NCBI RefSeq assembly: GCF_900182925.1
Contig: NZ_LT900024.1
Span: 2,728,001 to 2,792,000 of the forward strand
Origin: Psychrobacter sp. LV10R520-6
Lineage (GTDB): Bacteria; Pseudomonadota; Gammaproteobacteria; Pseudomonadales; Moraxellaceae
Direction of reading: 5' to 3'
Length of the DNA stretch: 64,000 nucleotides
Shown piece by piece: positions 32,324-41,592 of the stretch (its first letter is position 1; the number at the start of each line of letters is the position of its first letter). The notes under the pieces were generated by a model. The model was not told the DNA's origin. It ran no database searches and was given only the letters and a program-made list of their open reading frames with translations. The translations under genes were made by a program, and so were the position numbers.

Positions 32324-32545
32324 TTAAGGCTCTAAGCGCTCAACAATACCTTTCTTGCCTGACTGCATTTTCCCATCAACTGCTTTCACGATATCAGCCA
32401 AATCAAAAGTCGTTTCAGTAGGCAGTTTTAATTGACCACCAACCGCTCTATCAATCAGTTCTTCGACTAGGCGATGCTTATTTTCTACGCTCATCTCTTG
32501 ACTGAGCTTACTGCCCCAGAACCCTTTTAGAACGGCTTGCTAAAG
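32324..32545 (-). pseudogene. Truncated zinc-type alcohol dehydrogenase/MDR remnant
   Basis: Encodes only the last ~72 residues of an MDR oxidoreductase, from AVLKGFWGSKLSQEMSVENK to MQSGKKGIVERLEP. It is closely similar to the C terminus of the intact gene at 33633-34610, with shared blocks such as the DNA for LSQEMSVENK. Immediately upstream a TAG stop replaces the expected Lys codon, consistent with a 1-bp deletion, and homology ends there. It is the tail of a duplicated gene whose front has been lost, lying just past the 3' end of the next oxidoreductase. Confidence 0.85.
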
Positions 32546-32554
32546 GCTTAAAGG

Positions 32555-33559
32555 TTAACCCCGCAAATTAACCACATAACGTCCCACCACTTTACTTGAT
32601 ATAAAGCGCTCTAAGTATTCAGGTGTTTGCTCTAAAGTAATTTCTTCGCAATACTCTTCAAGATCAGGAAGTTTCATATCAGTGGCGACACGTGTCCAAA
32701 TCTCTTGCTTGTCAGCTAGTGGAATAAATACTGAATCGATGCCTAATAAAGAGATACCTCTAGTAATAAAGGGCAGCACAGTCATTGCAAATTCAACTGA
32801 TGATGCCAAGCCACAAGCAGATACCGCACCACCGGCTTTGGTTTGTTTGAGTAAGTTTGCTAGATAGTCACCGCCTAAAGTATCAATGGCATTTGCCCAT
32901 AATTCGCGGCCAACAGGTCTTTTGCCTACCTCATTAATAGTGTCGCGATGACGTACCTCGCTGGCTCCCAAGGTTTTTAGATGTTCGCTTTGTTCAGGTT
33001 TACCTGAGAAGGCAATAACTTCATAGCCCAACTGCTTCAAAATCGCGATACTGATGCTGCCTACGCCGCCGGTTGCCCCTGTTACCGCTACTGGCCCGTC
33101 GCTTGGTTTAGCACCCATTTTTTCTAATTTTTGAATACATAAAGCCGCGGTCAAACCGCCAGTGCCGTAGATCATTGCTTCTTTTAAGGTCAAAGAAGTT
33201 GGGCACGCCAATGCCCAATCTGCTGGGATAGATATCATTTGACCCAGACCACCCGGCGTATCCATGCCTAAATCATAGCCGAATACCAGCACCTCTTGTC
33301 CAACAGTAAAAGTACCTGACTTGTCGCTAATCACTATGCCGGCTGCATCAATCCCTGGGGTGTGCGGGTAATGCTTAGTAATCATTTTATTACCAGTGGC
33401 CGACATCGCGTCTTTATAGTTCAACGATGAATAATGAACCTCAATTAAAAGCTCATTTTGGGGAAGGTCGTCTACCTTGCGTTCGCGAATACTTTTGTTA
33501 AAGGTGCCGTCAGTATTTTCTTCAACTACTAAGGCTTTGAAAGTTGTGTTGTTAGACAT
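32555..33559 (-). CDS. acuI: YhdH/AcuI-family NADPH oxidoreductase (acrylyl-CoA reductase type)
   Basis: Medium-chain dehydrogenase/reductase of about 334 residues. The N-terminal HYSSLNYKDAMSATGNKMITKHYPHTPGIDAAG is the YhdH/AcuI signature. The nucleotide-binding loop is VTGATGGVGSISIAIL. Family members reduce acrylyl-CoA to propionyl-CoA with NADPH. The start at 33559 (MSNNTTFKALVV) has AGGA upstream and matches the family; the frame is open ten codons further. It lies between the MDR remnant and an intact MDR gene on the same strand. Confidence 0.85.
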   Translation of the reverse strand: MSNNTTFKALVVEENTDGTFNKSIRERKVDDLPQNELLIEVHYSSLNYKDAMSATGNKMITKHYPHTPGIDAAGIVISDKSGTFTVGQEVLVFGYDLGMDTPGGLGQMISIPADWALACPTSLTLKEAMIYGTGGLTAALCIQKLEKMGAKPSDGPVAVTGATGGVGSISIAILKQLGYEVIAFSGKPEQSEHLKTLGASEVRHRDTINEVGKRPVGRELWANAIDTLGGDYLANLLKQTKAGGAVSACGLASSVEFAMTVLPFITRGISLLGIDSVFIPLADKQEIWTRVATDMKLPDLEEYCEEITLEQTPEYLERFISSKVVGRYVVNLRG

Positions 33560-33632
33560 AAGGCTATTCCTAATTGGATTTCTTTGCATAGGTCTTTATT
33601 TACAAGTATAGAGGAGCGTCCAGAACAATATT

Positions 33633-34610
33633 TTAAGGCTTCAACAATACTTTACCTTTTTTACCTGACTGTACGTCTCCGGAGACTGCTTTTGTAATAT
33701 CAGTCAATTCATAAGTCGCCTCAGTAGGCAGTTTTAACTTACCGCTAGTCGCACGTGCAATAAGCTCGTCAATCAAACGTTGTTTGTTTTCGACACTCAT
33801 TTCTTGACTGAGCTTACTGCCCCAGAATCCTTTTAGAACGGCTTGTTTAAAGATCATATCAGTAGGGTTGAGCATCATCGGCTTGCCTGACATCGCACCA
33901 AAAACGGCAAAGGTGCCACCATGACCGAGTAACGATAATAAATCGCCACTGGCTTCTCCGCCAACAGAGTCAACGGCAGCGCTGATTTTGTCATCACCAA
34001 TAATCGACTTTACTTGATCCTTCCAGTCATCGTCTGAAGTATTGATATTGTTTTTAATATCTAATGCTTCTAATTCGTCTAGCGCATCTGCACTACGTAC
34101 CACATTGATAGTTTTTACACCGCGCGCAGCTGCTAGCATAGCGAGTGACTTACCAACCGCACCATTCGCCGCATTATGGATGACCCATTGACCGCTTTGC
34201 ATCTCTAGGAACTCAATCAACATCAACGCGCTGAGCGGCATAGCGATTAATTGAGCTGCCATTTGATCGTCTAAGCTGTCTGGCATGGGAAATACCATAT
34301 CAGCTGAGGCAGTGAAGAACTCTGCCCAAGTCGCTTGGACACTGGCTGCTGCAACGCGTTGACCGACCTTTAAGTCTTTGACTTCATCGCCCACCGCATC
34401 GATGATACCCACGGCTTCGCTGCCACCGATAGCGGGCAGTTCAGGCTTAAAGCCGTATTGTCCGCGAATGGTTAACAAGTCGTGGTTATGGATAGAGGCT
34501 AAAATGGTTTTGACCCGGACTTCATTGGCTTTGGGTTCTGGGGTAGGGCGGTCACCGAGACTGAGGACTTCAGTAGGTTTACCAAAATGGTCATAGGTCG
34601 CGCTACGCAT
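33633..34610 (-). CDS. Zinc-binding dehydrogenase, quinone oxidoreductase-like MDR protein
   Basis: A 325-residue MDR enzyme. GroES-like N-terminal domain (RSATYDHFGKPTEVLSLGDRPTPEP), then a Rossmann domain (WVIHNAANGAVGKSLAMLAAARG). No catalytic-zinc cysteine or histidine set is evident, so it is probably a zinc-independent NADPH-dependent reductase. It is the intact paralogue of the remnant at 32324-32545. The substrate is unknown. Confidence 0.85.
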   Translation of the reverse strand: MRSATYDHFGKPTEVLSLGDRPTPEPKANEVRVKTILASIHNHDLLTIRGQYGFKPELPAIGGSEAVGIIDAVGDEVKDLKVGQRVAAASVQATWAEFFTASADMVFPMPDSLDDQMAAQLIAMPLSALMLIEFLEMQSGQWVIHNAANGAVGKSLAMLAAARGVKTINVVRSADALDELEALDIKNNINTSDDDWKDQVKSIIGDDKISAAVDSVGGEASGDLLSLLGHGGTFAVFGAMSGKPMMLNPTDMIFKQAVLKGFWGSKLSQEMSVENKQRLIDELIARATSGKLKLPTEATYELTDITKAVSGDVQSGKKGKVLLKP

Positions 34611-34816
34611 GATAAATTCCTTTATTTTTTTTGATTGAATGTGAATAATTGGTTATGTCTAATAGCAGCTAATCATTCCAAGCCAGTCATTAGACATCAG
34701 TAGTCAACAATAACAAGTCTGTCCTACCACTCTCAATATTACTTTAGTTAAGGAATGTTGTTGCTTGTCCATGTCTTGTCGATAATGATGAATATGATAT
34801 ATACAGTCTTAAACAT

Positions 34817-35542
34817 TTAATTCGACGTTTTATTACCTTGGGTGTCATCAATTTGAGTCTCATTAACTTGATTACTCTTACCCTCAATCATCTCAAACTC
34901 TCCATTCACCATATCGGTCAGGAGCGGATCGCCTTTATCATTGACGCGAAATAAACCATATTCTGCATTCTCAAAGGCCTCAGCATGTCCTTCTTGAAAG
35001 AAGAAAGCGTTAGTAGCAAGCAGCACGTTGCCATTACGGATACGGTAGTGAATGGGCATTTCATTGTTAGCTAAAGTGTCGCGTTTGTTATTGTTGGCTA
35101 AGCGCACAAACTGTCCAACATTATGCTTATCAACTTTTACAATCACATAGCCTTCGCTGGGTTCATAAATATCGGGATTTGGCTCAGAATCATCAAATTC
35201 GGAATCCGAAGCATTGGATTTTTGCGGTAAAGCATCTAATACGTCACGCTCTAATGCATAGCTGAGCGCCATATAATCCCCTTGCATGAAGCCGCGCGGA
35301 TCGACAGGGGCAAGTTCTAATAACACCGTATTGCCAGTGGCTAGGTGGGTTTCGTATTTCACGACATTAATGCTCATAACAATCAAAATACATAGCGAAC
35401 CAAGCACAGCAATGGCGATAGTAACGGCTCGCTTTTGCCACCATGATACTGGCGGTTTCGGTGCTTTGCTTAAGCTATCGTTTTTATCAGATGACACATT
35501 CGAGACTGACACCTTCGATACCGGGTTATTAGACTCAGTCAT
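34817..35542 (-). CDS. GDYXXLXY domain membrane-anchored protein
   Basis: A 241-residue protein with a single transmembrane segment (about 33-53, AVTIAIAVLGSLCILIVMSI) and a periplasmic domain carrying the name motif GDYMALSY. Proteins of this kind are usually encoded after DUF2157 and DUF4401 genes, as here. Its ATG overlaps the DUF4401 stop by 4 bp. The function is unknown. The Ser/Asn-rich N and C termini look disordered. Confidence 0.85.
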   Translation of the reverse strand: MTESNNPVSKVSVSNVSSDKNDSLSKAPKPPVSWWQKRAVTIAIAVLGSLCILIVMSINVVKYETHLATGNTVLLELAPVDPRGFMQGDYMALSYALERDVLDALPQKSNASDSEFDDSEPNPDIYEPSEGYVIVKVDKHNVGQFVRLANNNKRDTLANNEMPIHYRIRNGNVLLATNAFFFQEGHAEAFENAEYGLFRVNDKGDPLLTDMVNGEFEMIEGKSNQVNETQIDDTQGNKTSN

Positions 35543-36741
35543 GATAAACGCTCCTCGCTATCGGTTTGGCTGGCTCTATTATTGATGAGTGTTGCGGAAG
35601 AGGATAAATCGTGAGCAAAGTAGCGACTGACCAGCAGCCAACGCATCAGCAACATAACGATGCCAATAATTAGCATGGAACCAGATTTCACCAGTAATGA
35701 AGTATCGAGTTGATAGTAATACCAAAAAATATAGCTGATTAATGAAAGCACACCAAGCCCTAATAGCACTCGCTGGCTATTGGCCATCGCGATAACGATG
35801 ATAAGGCTAGTTGCTAATAAGCCGGACACATAAATCGATATTATTCCAAGCACGGCGATAGCGCCGACGATAACGATGCTGGATTGTGAAAGTAGTTCGA
35901 TACGGTAGCGCTTAAGAATCAGATAAGCAGCGTATAGACTGGCAAGTATGAGCAGCCCTTGCGCCACTAGGTAATTATAGCTAAAGATCTCATCACTATT
36001 AGTGAAGTTGTTGCTGTAGTCAGCAGCGATAATATAGACAGAAAAAATAAGCAGCATGATTGCACTGGCGTAACTCACTGCCTTACTGATATCAAAAGCA
36101 CCTGAACGGCATTTACCTGCTTTCCATTTAACAGGGACTGATTGCAATAGCTCATAGCGTTGTAGATTCGCCACAATAGTGACCAATGCCAGCAGCCCCA
36201 AACTAAGCTCGGGCACTTGATAAAAACTCAGTAAATAAACCATACCGCCTAATGCTGCCATGCTACTTAATAAACGATAAACGAAATTTGGCATAATTAG
36301 GGTCATAAATATTTGAATCAGCACAAATAGCCAGATGCTTAGCGGTTGCTCTATATCGCTACTAAACAGCGCAAACACGACATACAGCTGTCCTGCGGCG
36401 CTAATAGCAAAGGCCAAGCTGTTCCAAAAATTACTGCGGCGCGTGTGCTTATTTTTAAATAATGCTGAACCTGCGACACTTAGTAAGATGCCAATGATAA
36501 ACATCCCAATAGCGCTGTCAAAGATATCAGTTTCAAACAATATTAACGTTAAAAATCCAATGAAGAATAAGCTCGCCAAGACGCCACTAAAACCAAAAAA
36601 TAAGTGTATAAACCAAGGTGTGTCATTAGTATTATTGTGATCAGTACCATCGCTATTAACCGCAGCTGCCATCTTATTAGCATCAAGCAAGCCCCGCTGT
36701 TGTAATTGCTCAAGCGTGTGATTCCGGTCACTGTTATTCAT
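35539..36741 (-). CDS. DUF4401 domain-containing membrane protein
   Basis: A 400-residue polytopic inner-membrane protein of about ten hydrophobic segments (for example WFIHLFFGFSGVLASLFFIGF). It is the middle gene of a three-gene operon, overlapping the DUF2157 gene by 8 bp and the GDYXXLXY gene by 4 bp. The function is unknown. Confidence 0.85.
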   Translation of the reverse strand: MNNSDRNHTLEQLQQRGLLDANKMAAAVNSDGTDHNNTNDTPWFIHLFFGFSGVLASLFFIGFLTLILFETDIFDSAIGMFIIGILLSVAGSALFKNKHTRRSNFWNSLAFAISAAGQLYVVFALFSSDIEQPLSIWLFVLIQIFMTLIMPNFVYRLLSSMAALGGMVYLLSFYQVPELSLGLLALVTIVANLQRYELLQSVPVKWKAGKCRSGAFDISKAVSYASAIMLLIFSVYIIAADYSNNFTNSDEIFSYNYLVAQGLLILASLYAAYLILKRYRIELLSQSSIVIVGAIAVLGIISIYVSGLLATSLIIVIAMANSQRVLLGLGVLSLISYIFWYYYQLDTSLLVKSGSMLIIGIVMLLMRWLLVSRYFAHDLSSSATLINNRASQTDSEERLS

Positions 36742-37804
36742 AGTCAGCCCCTGATTGTATTGGCAAATGGACTGCAGTTCTTGTGTGGTCTAAACGTGCT
36801 ACTTTTCGCAACCAGACCACCGCCGCCGAACTCATTGCAATCAATAATAATGCTAACAGTAAAAACCCACCTGCCTCCCAATCATATAATAACCATTTGC
36901 CTGCCCAAAACATAATGACTGTAATCACCGAGACGCATAGGTAAGTGAGCATCAATAAATTAATCCTACGTTGATAAAAGCGCCAAACCATAAAGCCGCA
37001 CCAGCCTACCCAGACCAATAAAGCGATTAAAGAGGTGGCGATATCAGCGTCATTGATGACATAAATAATAGCTAGGCGGGTTATAAAATAGGTGCTTAGT
37101 AGACCGACAACATAGGTGCTCCAGTGCAAGCCAGGTTTGCTTTGAGTGTCTGCTTTAGAAGCGTTTATATTAAACGTGCGTTTACGCTCAAAAAATAACA
37201 ACCATAAGTTAAGCGCCATAAAATTTATTGCTGTAAGCATTGCCACGCGGGAAATATCTTGATAACTGTAATCAGTGATAAAAAAGACGGAGACATCGAT
37301 ATAAAGTATCAGGCAGGCATGGATTAACCCTAGCCAGAGTAGCCAGAGCGCTGGAAATCGTGCAATAGCTACCCAAGGAATAACTAAGACTGCCCAGCCA
37401 AAGAACAGCTGCCAAGTATCGGCACCTGTTTGATAAACTTGCCCAAATAGTGCAAGTAAACTGCCAGTAATGATACTAGCAACGAGCAGTAATAACTGCC
37501 GAATGAGCTTAAATCGTCTTCGAAAAGAGAGCGCAACATAGAGTGCTATGGTAATAACTAACGCCCCTTCGACTAAAGCAAACTTACCCATCTTGCCCAT
37601 GTTTAGCCAATTATAGGCAATAAAGAACACTAGCGATAATGCCAGTGCCACCACGCCAATAATAAGTAAGGCTTTATCAAAGAACGTCAGCCATGAGCGC
37701 TTAGTGGGAAATACTTCTAGATGAGTCGCTGCCGCGTTTACACGATCTAAGGGGAGAGTACCTTGCTGGAGCAAATGCTCAATAGTACGCCGTTGTTGAC
37801 TCAT
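36734..37804 (-). CDS. DUF2157 domain-containing membrane protein
   Basis: A 356-residue protein. The cytoplasmic N-terminal DUF2157 region (RRTIEHLLQQGTLPLDRVNAAATHLEVFPTK) is followed by many transmembrane helices. It is the first gene of the DUF2157-DUF4401-GDYXXLXY operon. The overlapping stops and starts suggest the three proteins are made together, probably as a membrane complex. The function is unknown. Confidence 0.87.
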   Translation of the reverse strand: MSQQRRTIEHLLQQGTLPLDRVNAAATHLEVFPTKRSWLTFFDKALLIIGVVALALSLVFFIAYNWLNMGKMGKFALVEGALVITIALYVALSFRRRFKLIRQLLLLVASIITGSLLALFGQVYQTGADTWQLFFGWAVLVIPWVAIARFPALWLLWLGLIHACLILYIDVSVFFITDYSYQDISRVAMLTAINFMALNLWLLFFERKRTFNINASKADTQSKPGLHWSTYVVGLLSTYFITRLAIIYVINDADIATSLIALLVWVGWCGFMVWRFYQRRINLLMLTYLCVSVITVIMFWAGKWLLYDWEAGGFLLLALLLIAMSSAAVVWLRKVARLDHTRTAVHLPIQSGADYE

Positions 37805-38039
37805 AGCGCCCTCTAGATAAAAAGATTTTGTAGCTTATCTTATCTGTTTTTATGAGGGAGAGGGCTATTAAAGTTTATAAGATTCTGATTGATATCGAAT
37901 TGGTATTGAGGGTAATGACCGTATGTTAAAAATCCTCAGTCAAATTAAGTATCAGGAATTAGTATCAAGAATTAGCACTAAGAGCTAAACATCAGCAATC
38001 AGCATCAATAAGTCGGTCTCACCGATATCAATATCTATT

Positions 38040-38294
38040 TCAGTAAAACTCAATCTTACTTAGCAGATGCTCTTGTATTAAATACGCGCAGATATAAGCG
38101 CTCGGCCAGGCTACTATAAAGGCATACTTCCATGAATCAAACAACGTTATAAAGAACCCCTCAACAAACCCTACATTAATTAGCAACAATGCCGTCGAGA
38201 TAATAGATGACATCATTAGCGCCATTAGGCCAGTAAAAATAAGTCGGTAGTACTTTCTACGGGTGCGTATTCTAATAATAGGTGTTTTTGCCAT
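38040..38294 (-). CDS. DUF2798 family small membrane protein
   Basis: About 84 residues with two hydrophobic helices (LIFTGLMALMMSSIISTALLLI and FIVAWPSAYICAYLI) separated by a short loop, and a basic N terminus RTRRKYYR. This matches DUF2798 proteins of unknown function. The frame is open to an ATG at 38345, but the shorter start (MAKTPIIRI) resembles the family better; neither has a strong binding site. Confidence 0.7.
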   Translation of the reverse strand: MAKTPIIRIRTRRKYYRLIFTGLMALMMSSIISTALLLINVGFVEGFFITLFDSWKYAFIVAWPSAYICAYLIQEHLLSKIEFY

Positions 38295-38426
38295 GGGTTT
38301 GCTGAGTCCTACATAATAATGACGACATTTATTGGCAACCATCATATAGAGTGATAAGCAATTGGTAAAACGGTTATTATCAATCGTAAGGTTCGCAATA
38401 TTATAATCAATAAATAAGGAGGCAGT

Positions 38427-39197
38427 ATGTCAGTTTATCAGCAGCAAAACCTTCAACAGCAAACACTTCAGCAAAAAACACTTCAGCAAAAAATACTTCA
38501 CCAAAGAACTTTAGGCATTATCGGTGGTATGAGCTGGGAGAGTACTCAAAGCTATTATCGACTGATTAATCAAGGTGTCAAAGAAAAGCTAGGCGGTCAC
38601 CATTCAGCAGACTTACTGATTCATAGCGTGGACTTTGCACTGATTAATGAGTTACAAGAGCAAGGCGAGTGGGATGAATTGGGCGTGATAATGGCCAGCA
38701 GTGGCACACGGTTACAAGCCGCTGGTGTACAAGGGTTATTGATTGCCACCAACACTATGCATAAAGTAGTCGATAAAGTACAGGCAGCGACGGGCTTACC
38801 CATTATTCATATCGCAGAGGTGACGGCGCAAGCAATCAATAAGCAAGGGTTAAAAACCATCGCGTTACTCGGTACGCAGTTCACCATGACTGAGGACTTT
38901 TATAAGCAGCGCCTTATTAATGCTGGCTTGCAAGTATTAGTACCTGATACGATCATGCAGAAAGAAATACATCGAATTATCAATGAGGAGCTGTGTCTAG
39001 GAAAATTCCAGGATAGCTCACGACAATACTATGTTGACGTCATTAAGCAATTGGCCGCACAAGGCGCTGAGGGTGTAATATTGGGCTGTACCGAGATTGG
39101 ACTGTTAATCAGCCAAGATGACAGCCCGATTCCTGTCTTTGATACCACGGCTATCCATGCGGCAGCGGCGGTGGAGTTTTTGGTGGGTGACCGCTAA
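38427..39197 (+). CDS. Aspartate/glutamate racemase family protein
   Basis: A 256-residue amino-acid racemase. The core begins LGIIGGMSWESTQSYYRLIN, with a first cysteine-equivalent loop at IATNTMH (Thr in place of Cys) and a C-terminal catalytic cysteine in VILGCTEIGLLI. A Gln-rich N-terminal extension of five 5-residue units, from a 15-bp tandem repeat, precedes the core. AAGGAGG lies upstream of the ATG. With only one of the two usual cysteines in place, the reaction may be unusual. Confidence 0.85.
   Translation: MSVYQQQNLQQQTLQQKTLQQKILHQRTLGIIGGMSWESTQSYYRLINQGVKEKLGGHHSADLLIHSVDFALINELQEQGEWDELGVIMASSGTRLQAAGVQGLLIATNTMHKVVDKVQAATGLPIIHIAEVTAQAINKQGLKTIALLGTQFTMTEDFYKQRLINAGLQVLVPDTIMQKEIHRIINEELCLGKFQDSSRQYYVDVIKQLAAQGAEGVILGCTEIGLLISQDDSPIPVFDTTAIHAAAAVEFLVGDR
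38439..38513 (+). repeat. 15-bp tandem repeat in the racemase 5' end
   Basis: Five imperfect 15-bp units of type CAGCAAAAAACACTT, encoding QQQNL, QQQTL, QQKTL, QQKIL and HQRTL. They lie before the conserved racemase core, and the unit length keeps the frame. Confidence 0.9.
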
Positions 39198-39317
39198 TAT
39201 CTTCTTTGTTGTGCAAACTCTGACTTGACCGTAATCATAAATTAATTTGCCATAAATGGGCTTATGCTAAGATTACGTATTCAAGTTATTTTGCCAACCA
39301 TAAACGAGGATGTTTTT

Positions 39318-40265
39318 ATGACATTACTGCGCACGAGTTTAGCCGCTCTACTGACTCTTTCTGTAGTGGGATGTACGACGCCCAATACCTTTACAGTCGC
39401 CACGACCCAAAAGCTCGTACAGTATGAACGGAATAAATCAGACCTTGAGACCAAAGCATTTACGCTGGCGTCTGGTGAGCAGATGACTTACCTAGAAGGC
39501 AGCAACTTGGCTGGCGAGCCTTTATTATTGATCCATGGCTTTGGCGGTAATAAAGACAACTTTACGCGTATCGCAGATGAGTTAGAGGACTATCATCTGA
39601 TTATTCCAGATCTGCTAGGTTTCGGTAATTCTAGTAAGCCGCCGCAGGCAGACTATCGCGCAGATGCACAAGCAGCACGCTTGAACGAGCTACTGCAAGC
39701 CAAAGGCGTGGCATCGGCCATTCACGTCGGGGGTAATTCTATGGGCGGTGCTATCAGTGTTGCCTATGCGGCAATGTATCCTAATAGTGTCAAAAGCCTG
39801 TGGCTACTGGACAGTGGTGGATTTTGGTCAGCAGACATGCAACGAGAGTTCAAAGCGTCGGACCTTGATAACAGTCCCTTGTTGATTGATAGCACCGAGG
39901 AGTATTTTGCGATGTATAAAACGGTTATGTACAAGCCGCCTTATGTCCCCAAAACCGTGCAAGCAGTCTTTGCACAGGAAAGTATTGCCAATCGCGAGCT
40001 GAATACCAAAATACTCAAACAGATCGTTGAAGATAATGTGGCGGCGCGTGCCAAAGTCATTGCCGAGTATAATATTCCTACGCTGATTGTTTGGGGAGCC
40101 GAGGACCAAGTATTAAAGCCTGAAACTGCTCATTTGATGAGTGAGTTGATACCGCAAGCGAAGGTCATTATGATGGATGAAGTCGGACATGTACCGATGG
40201 TAGAAGCAGTGAAAGAGTCGGCAGACGACTATAAAGAATTTCGTAAAGGGTTAGAGGCGAAGTAG
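39318..40265 (+). CDS. Alpha/beta hydrolase lipoprotein
   Basis: A 315-residue hydrolase with a signal peptide and lipobox (LTLSVVGC), so probably lipid-anchored in the envelope. It has the alpha/beta hydrolase motifs LLLIHGFGGNKDNF (oxyanion region), GNSMGG (nucleophile Ser), GAEDQVLKP (Asp) and DEVGHVPM (His). The start at 39318 is chosen because AGGA lies 7 nt upstream and the signal peptide begins there; a longer frame opens at 39264. It resembles secreted lipase/esterases. Confidence 0.88.
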   Translation: MTLLRTSLAALLTLSVVGCTTPNTFTVATTQKLVQYERNKSDLETKAFTLASGEQMTYLEGSNLAGEPLLLIHGFGGNKDNFTRIADELEDYHLIIPDLLGFGNSSKPPQADYRADAQAARLNELLQAKGVASAIHVGGNSMGGAISVAYAAMYPNSVKSLWLLDSGGFWSADMQREFKASDLDNSPLLIDSTEEYFAMYKTVMYKPPYVPKTVQAVFAQESIANRELNTKILKQIVEDNVAARAKVIAEYNIPTLIVWGAEDQVLKPETAHLMSELIPQAKVIMMDEVGHVPMVEAVKESADDYKEFRKGLEAK

Positions 40266-40326
40266 CTTTTGTTATTCGAAAACATTAGCTCTTGAAATAG
40301 TCACTTTCAAAATGTGGGCTGCCAAA

Positions 40327-40364
40327 AAAAAGAAACATCAGGATATCTGGTGTTTCTTTTTTTT
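40327..40364. terminator. Bidirectional terminator
   Basis: Long hairpin AAAAGAAACATCAG-GATAT-CTGGTGTTTCTTTT with T8 after it. It lies between the lipoprotein hydrolase (plus) and the DsrE gene (minus). Confidence 0.85.
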
Positions 40365-40431
40365 GTTAGTAGGGGACTGTTATTTGACTATGGAACTGTA
40401 ATTAAAATAAGTGCTTATGCCAATTTAACTT

Positions 40432-40809
40432 TTAGTTCAATTGCAACGAGCCTTTCGCACTCATGAGCAACTCCACCACATCATCACCACTGATGACATC
40501 GAAGCGCGTATCGATTTCTGATTCATCTACACCACTATGCTTCATACAAGCACCGCAGACCAATACTTGACCGCCTTTTTCAATAAAGGCTTCTAGCAAC
40601 TTGCCAGCAGGTTCAAAAGGGGCGCCAATATCAACATCATCTAGAGCGTTAGGTAGCGCTAAATGCACAGCATCCACCATCAAGATAACCGTTGCAGAGT
40701 GTCCTTTTTCTAGCGCTTTGCCAGCCATTGTAAAGGCCAAAGTAATTTTACTTGGGTTGGTTGTTTTGTTATCAAATAAAGTACCGACATAATTCGTAGT
40801 TTTAATCAT
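40432..40809 (-). CDS. DsrE family protein
   Basis: A 125-residue DsrE/DsrF-like protein. The Rossmann-like core includes KITLAFTMAGKALEKGHSATVILMVDAVHLAL. GGQVLVCGACMKHSG carries two cysteines in the position used for sulfur transfer. A good AGGAGA binding site precedes the ATG. The partner is unknown. Confidence 0.88.
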   Translation of the reverse strand: MIKTTNYVGTLFDNKTTNPSKITLAFTMAGKALEKGHSATVILMVDAVHLALPNALDDVDIGAPFEPAGKLLEAFIEKGGQVLVCGACMKHSGVDESEIDTRFDVISGDDVVELLMSAKGSLQLN

Positions 40810-40908
40810 ATTGTTCTCCTATTAGAGTTTTATTCTATTGAATAAGTTACTAACTAATAGCCTACCATTTATTATGCATTATTATATAATGTATTGTTAT
40901 AAGATAGT

Positions 40909-40940
40909 AACGCCTAAGTGACTTAAGTCACTTAGGCGTT
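40909..40940. repeat. 32-bp perfect palindrome
   Basis: The left half AACGCCTAAGTGACTT is followed directly by its exact reverse complement. It lies between the DsrE gene start and the thioesterase stop. There is no T-tract, so it is a weak terminator candidate at best. It could be an operator or a cruciform. Confidence 0.85.
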
Positions 40941-41004
40941 GCAAGTTATCAGTAAGGTATCTGAGTGAGCGTAACCGCATAATTTACTATTAGACACTTG
41001 TACT

Positions 41005-41547
41005 TCAACTAATAAGCGGCCACGGACGGTGAGTATCACTCTCAATCCATTCTTTTACATAACCGGTTGGCGGCATATCCCACTCTGATTTACCCATCGT
41101 TTTAAGTACGCTTTGAGTGTCAATCACACGGCCCTTTTCAGTGACGCCAGTCCGTAGTAATGTCGAAGAGCAAGGCTTACCTTTGACCCACATGGAATGC
41201 TCAAGATACAGCCAACGCTCATCTATGGCGACGATATGGGTCTTGATAGTGACTTTGTCCAAAAATCGAATACGCTTACGGTATTGAATAGTGCTACCTG
41301 CGACCACCATCGCCCAACGTTTTTTAAGTAACATACGCCCAAGGCCCGTACGGATAATAAAATCAGTACGTCCTATATCATATATGGTCAATACCCGACC
41401 ATTATTCATCTCTAACATGACGTCGAGATCGGTTAGGCTACAGCGAATCATTACTTCACTGGTCTGGGTAATATCTAGAGACCGGCCTTTTTTGTTAGCG
41501 ATAACAGCATCAACGATAGACTTGGTGTAGCGAATATAGGGGTACAT
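41005..41547 (-). CDS. Thioesterase-like (THEM6-type) hot-dog protein
   Basis: A 180-residue single hot-dog domain protein with the pattern seen in acyl-CoA thioesterase-like proteins: TDLDVMLEMNNGRVLTIYDIGRTDFIIRTG, later VAGSTIQYRKRIRFLDKVTIKT. The TDLD...NN region matches the THEM6/4HBT-like group. It is followed (downstream on this strand) by the palindrome. The substrate is not predictable. Confidence 0.8.
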   Translation of the reverse strand: MYPYIRYTKSIVDAVIANKKGRSLDITQTSEVMIRCSLTDLDVMLEMNNGRVLTIYDIGRTDFIIRTGLGRMLLKKRWAMVVAGSTIQYRKRIRFLDKVTIKTHIVAIDERWLYLEHSMWVKGKPCSSTLLRTGVTEKGRVIDTQSVLKTMGKSEWDMPPTGYVKEWIESDTHRPWPLIS

Positions 41548-41592
41548 AAAGTAGTCTCAAAAGTCTAGAAAGTAGAGCCATGATTTGCCAGA

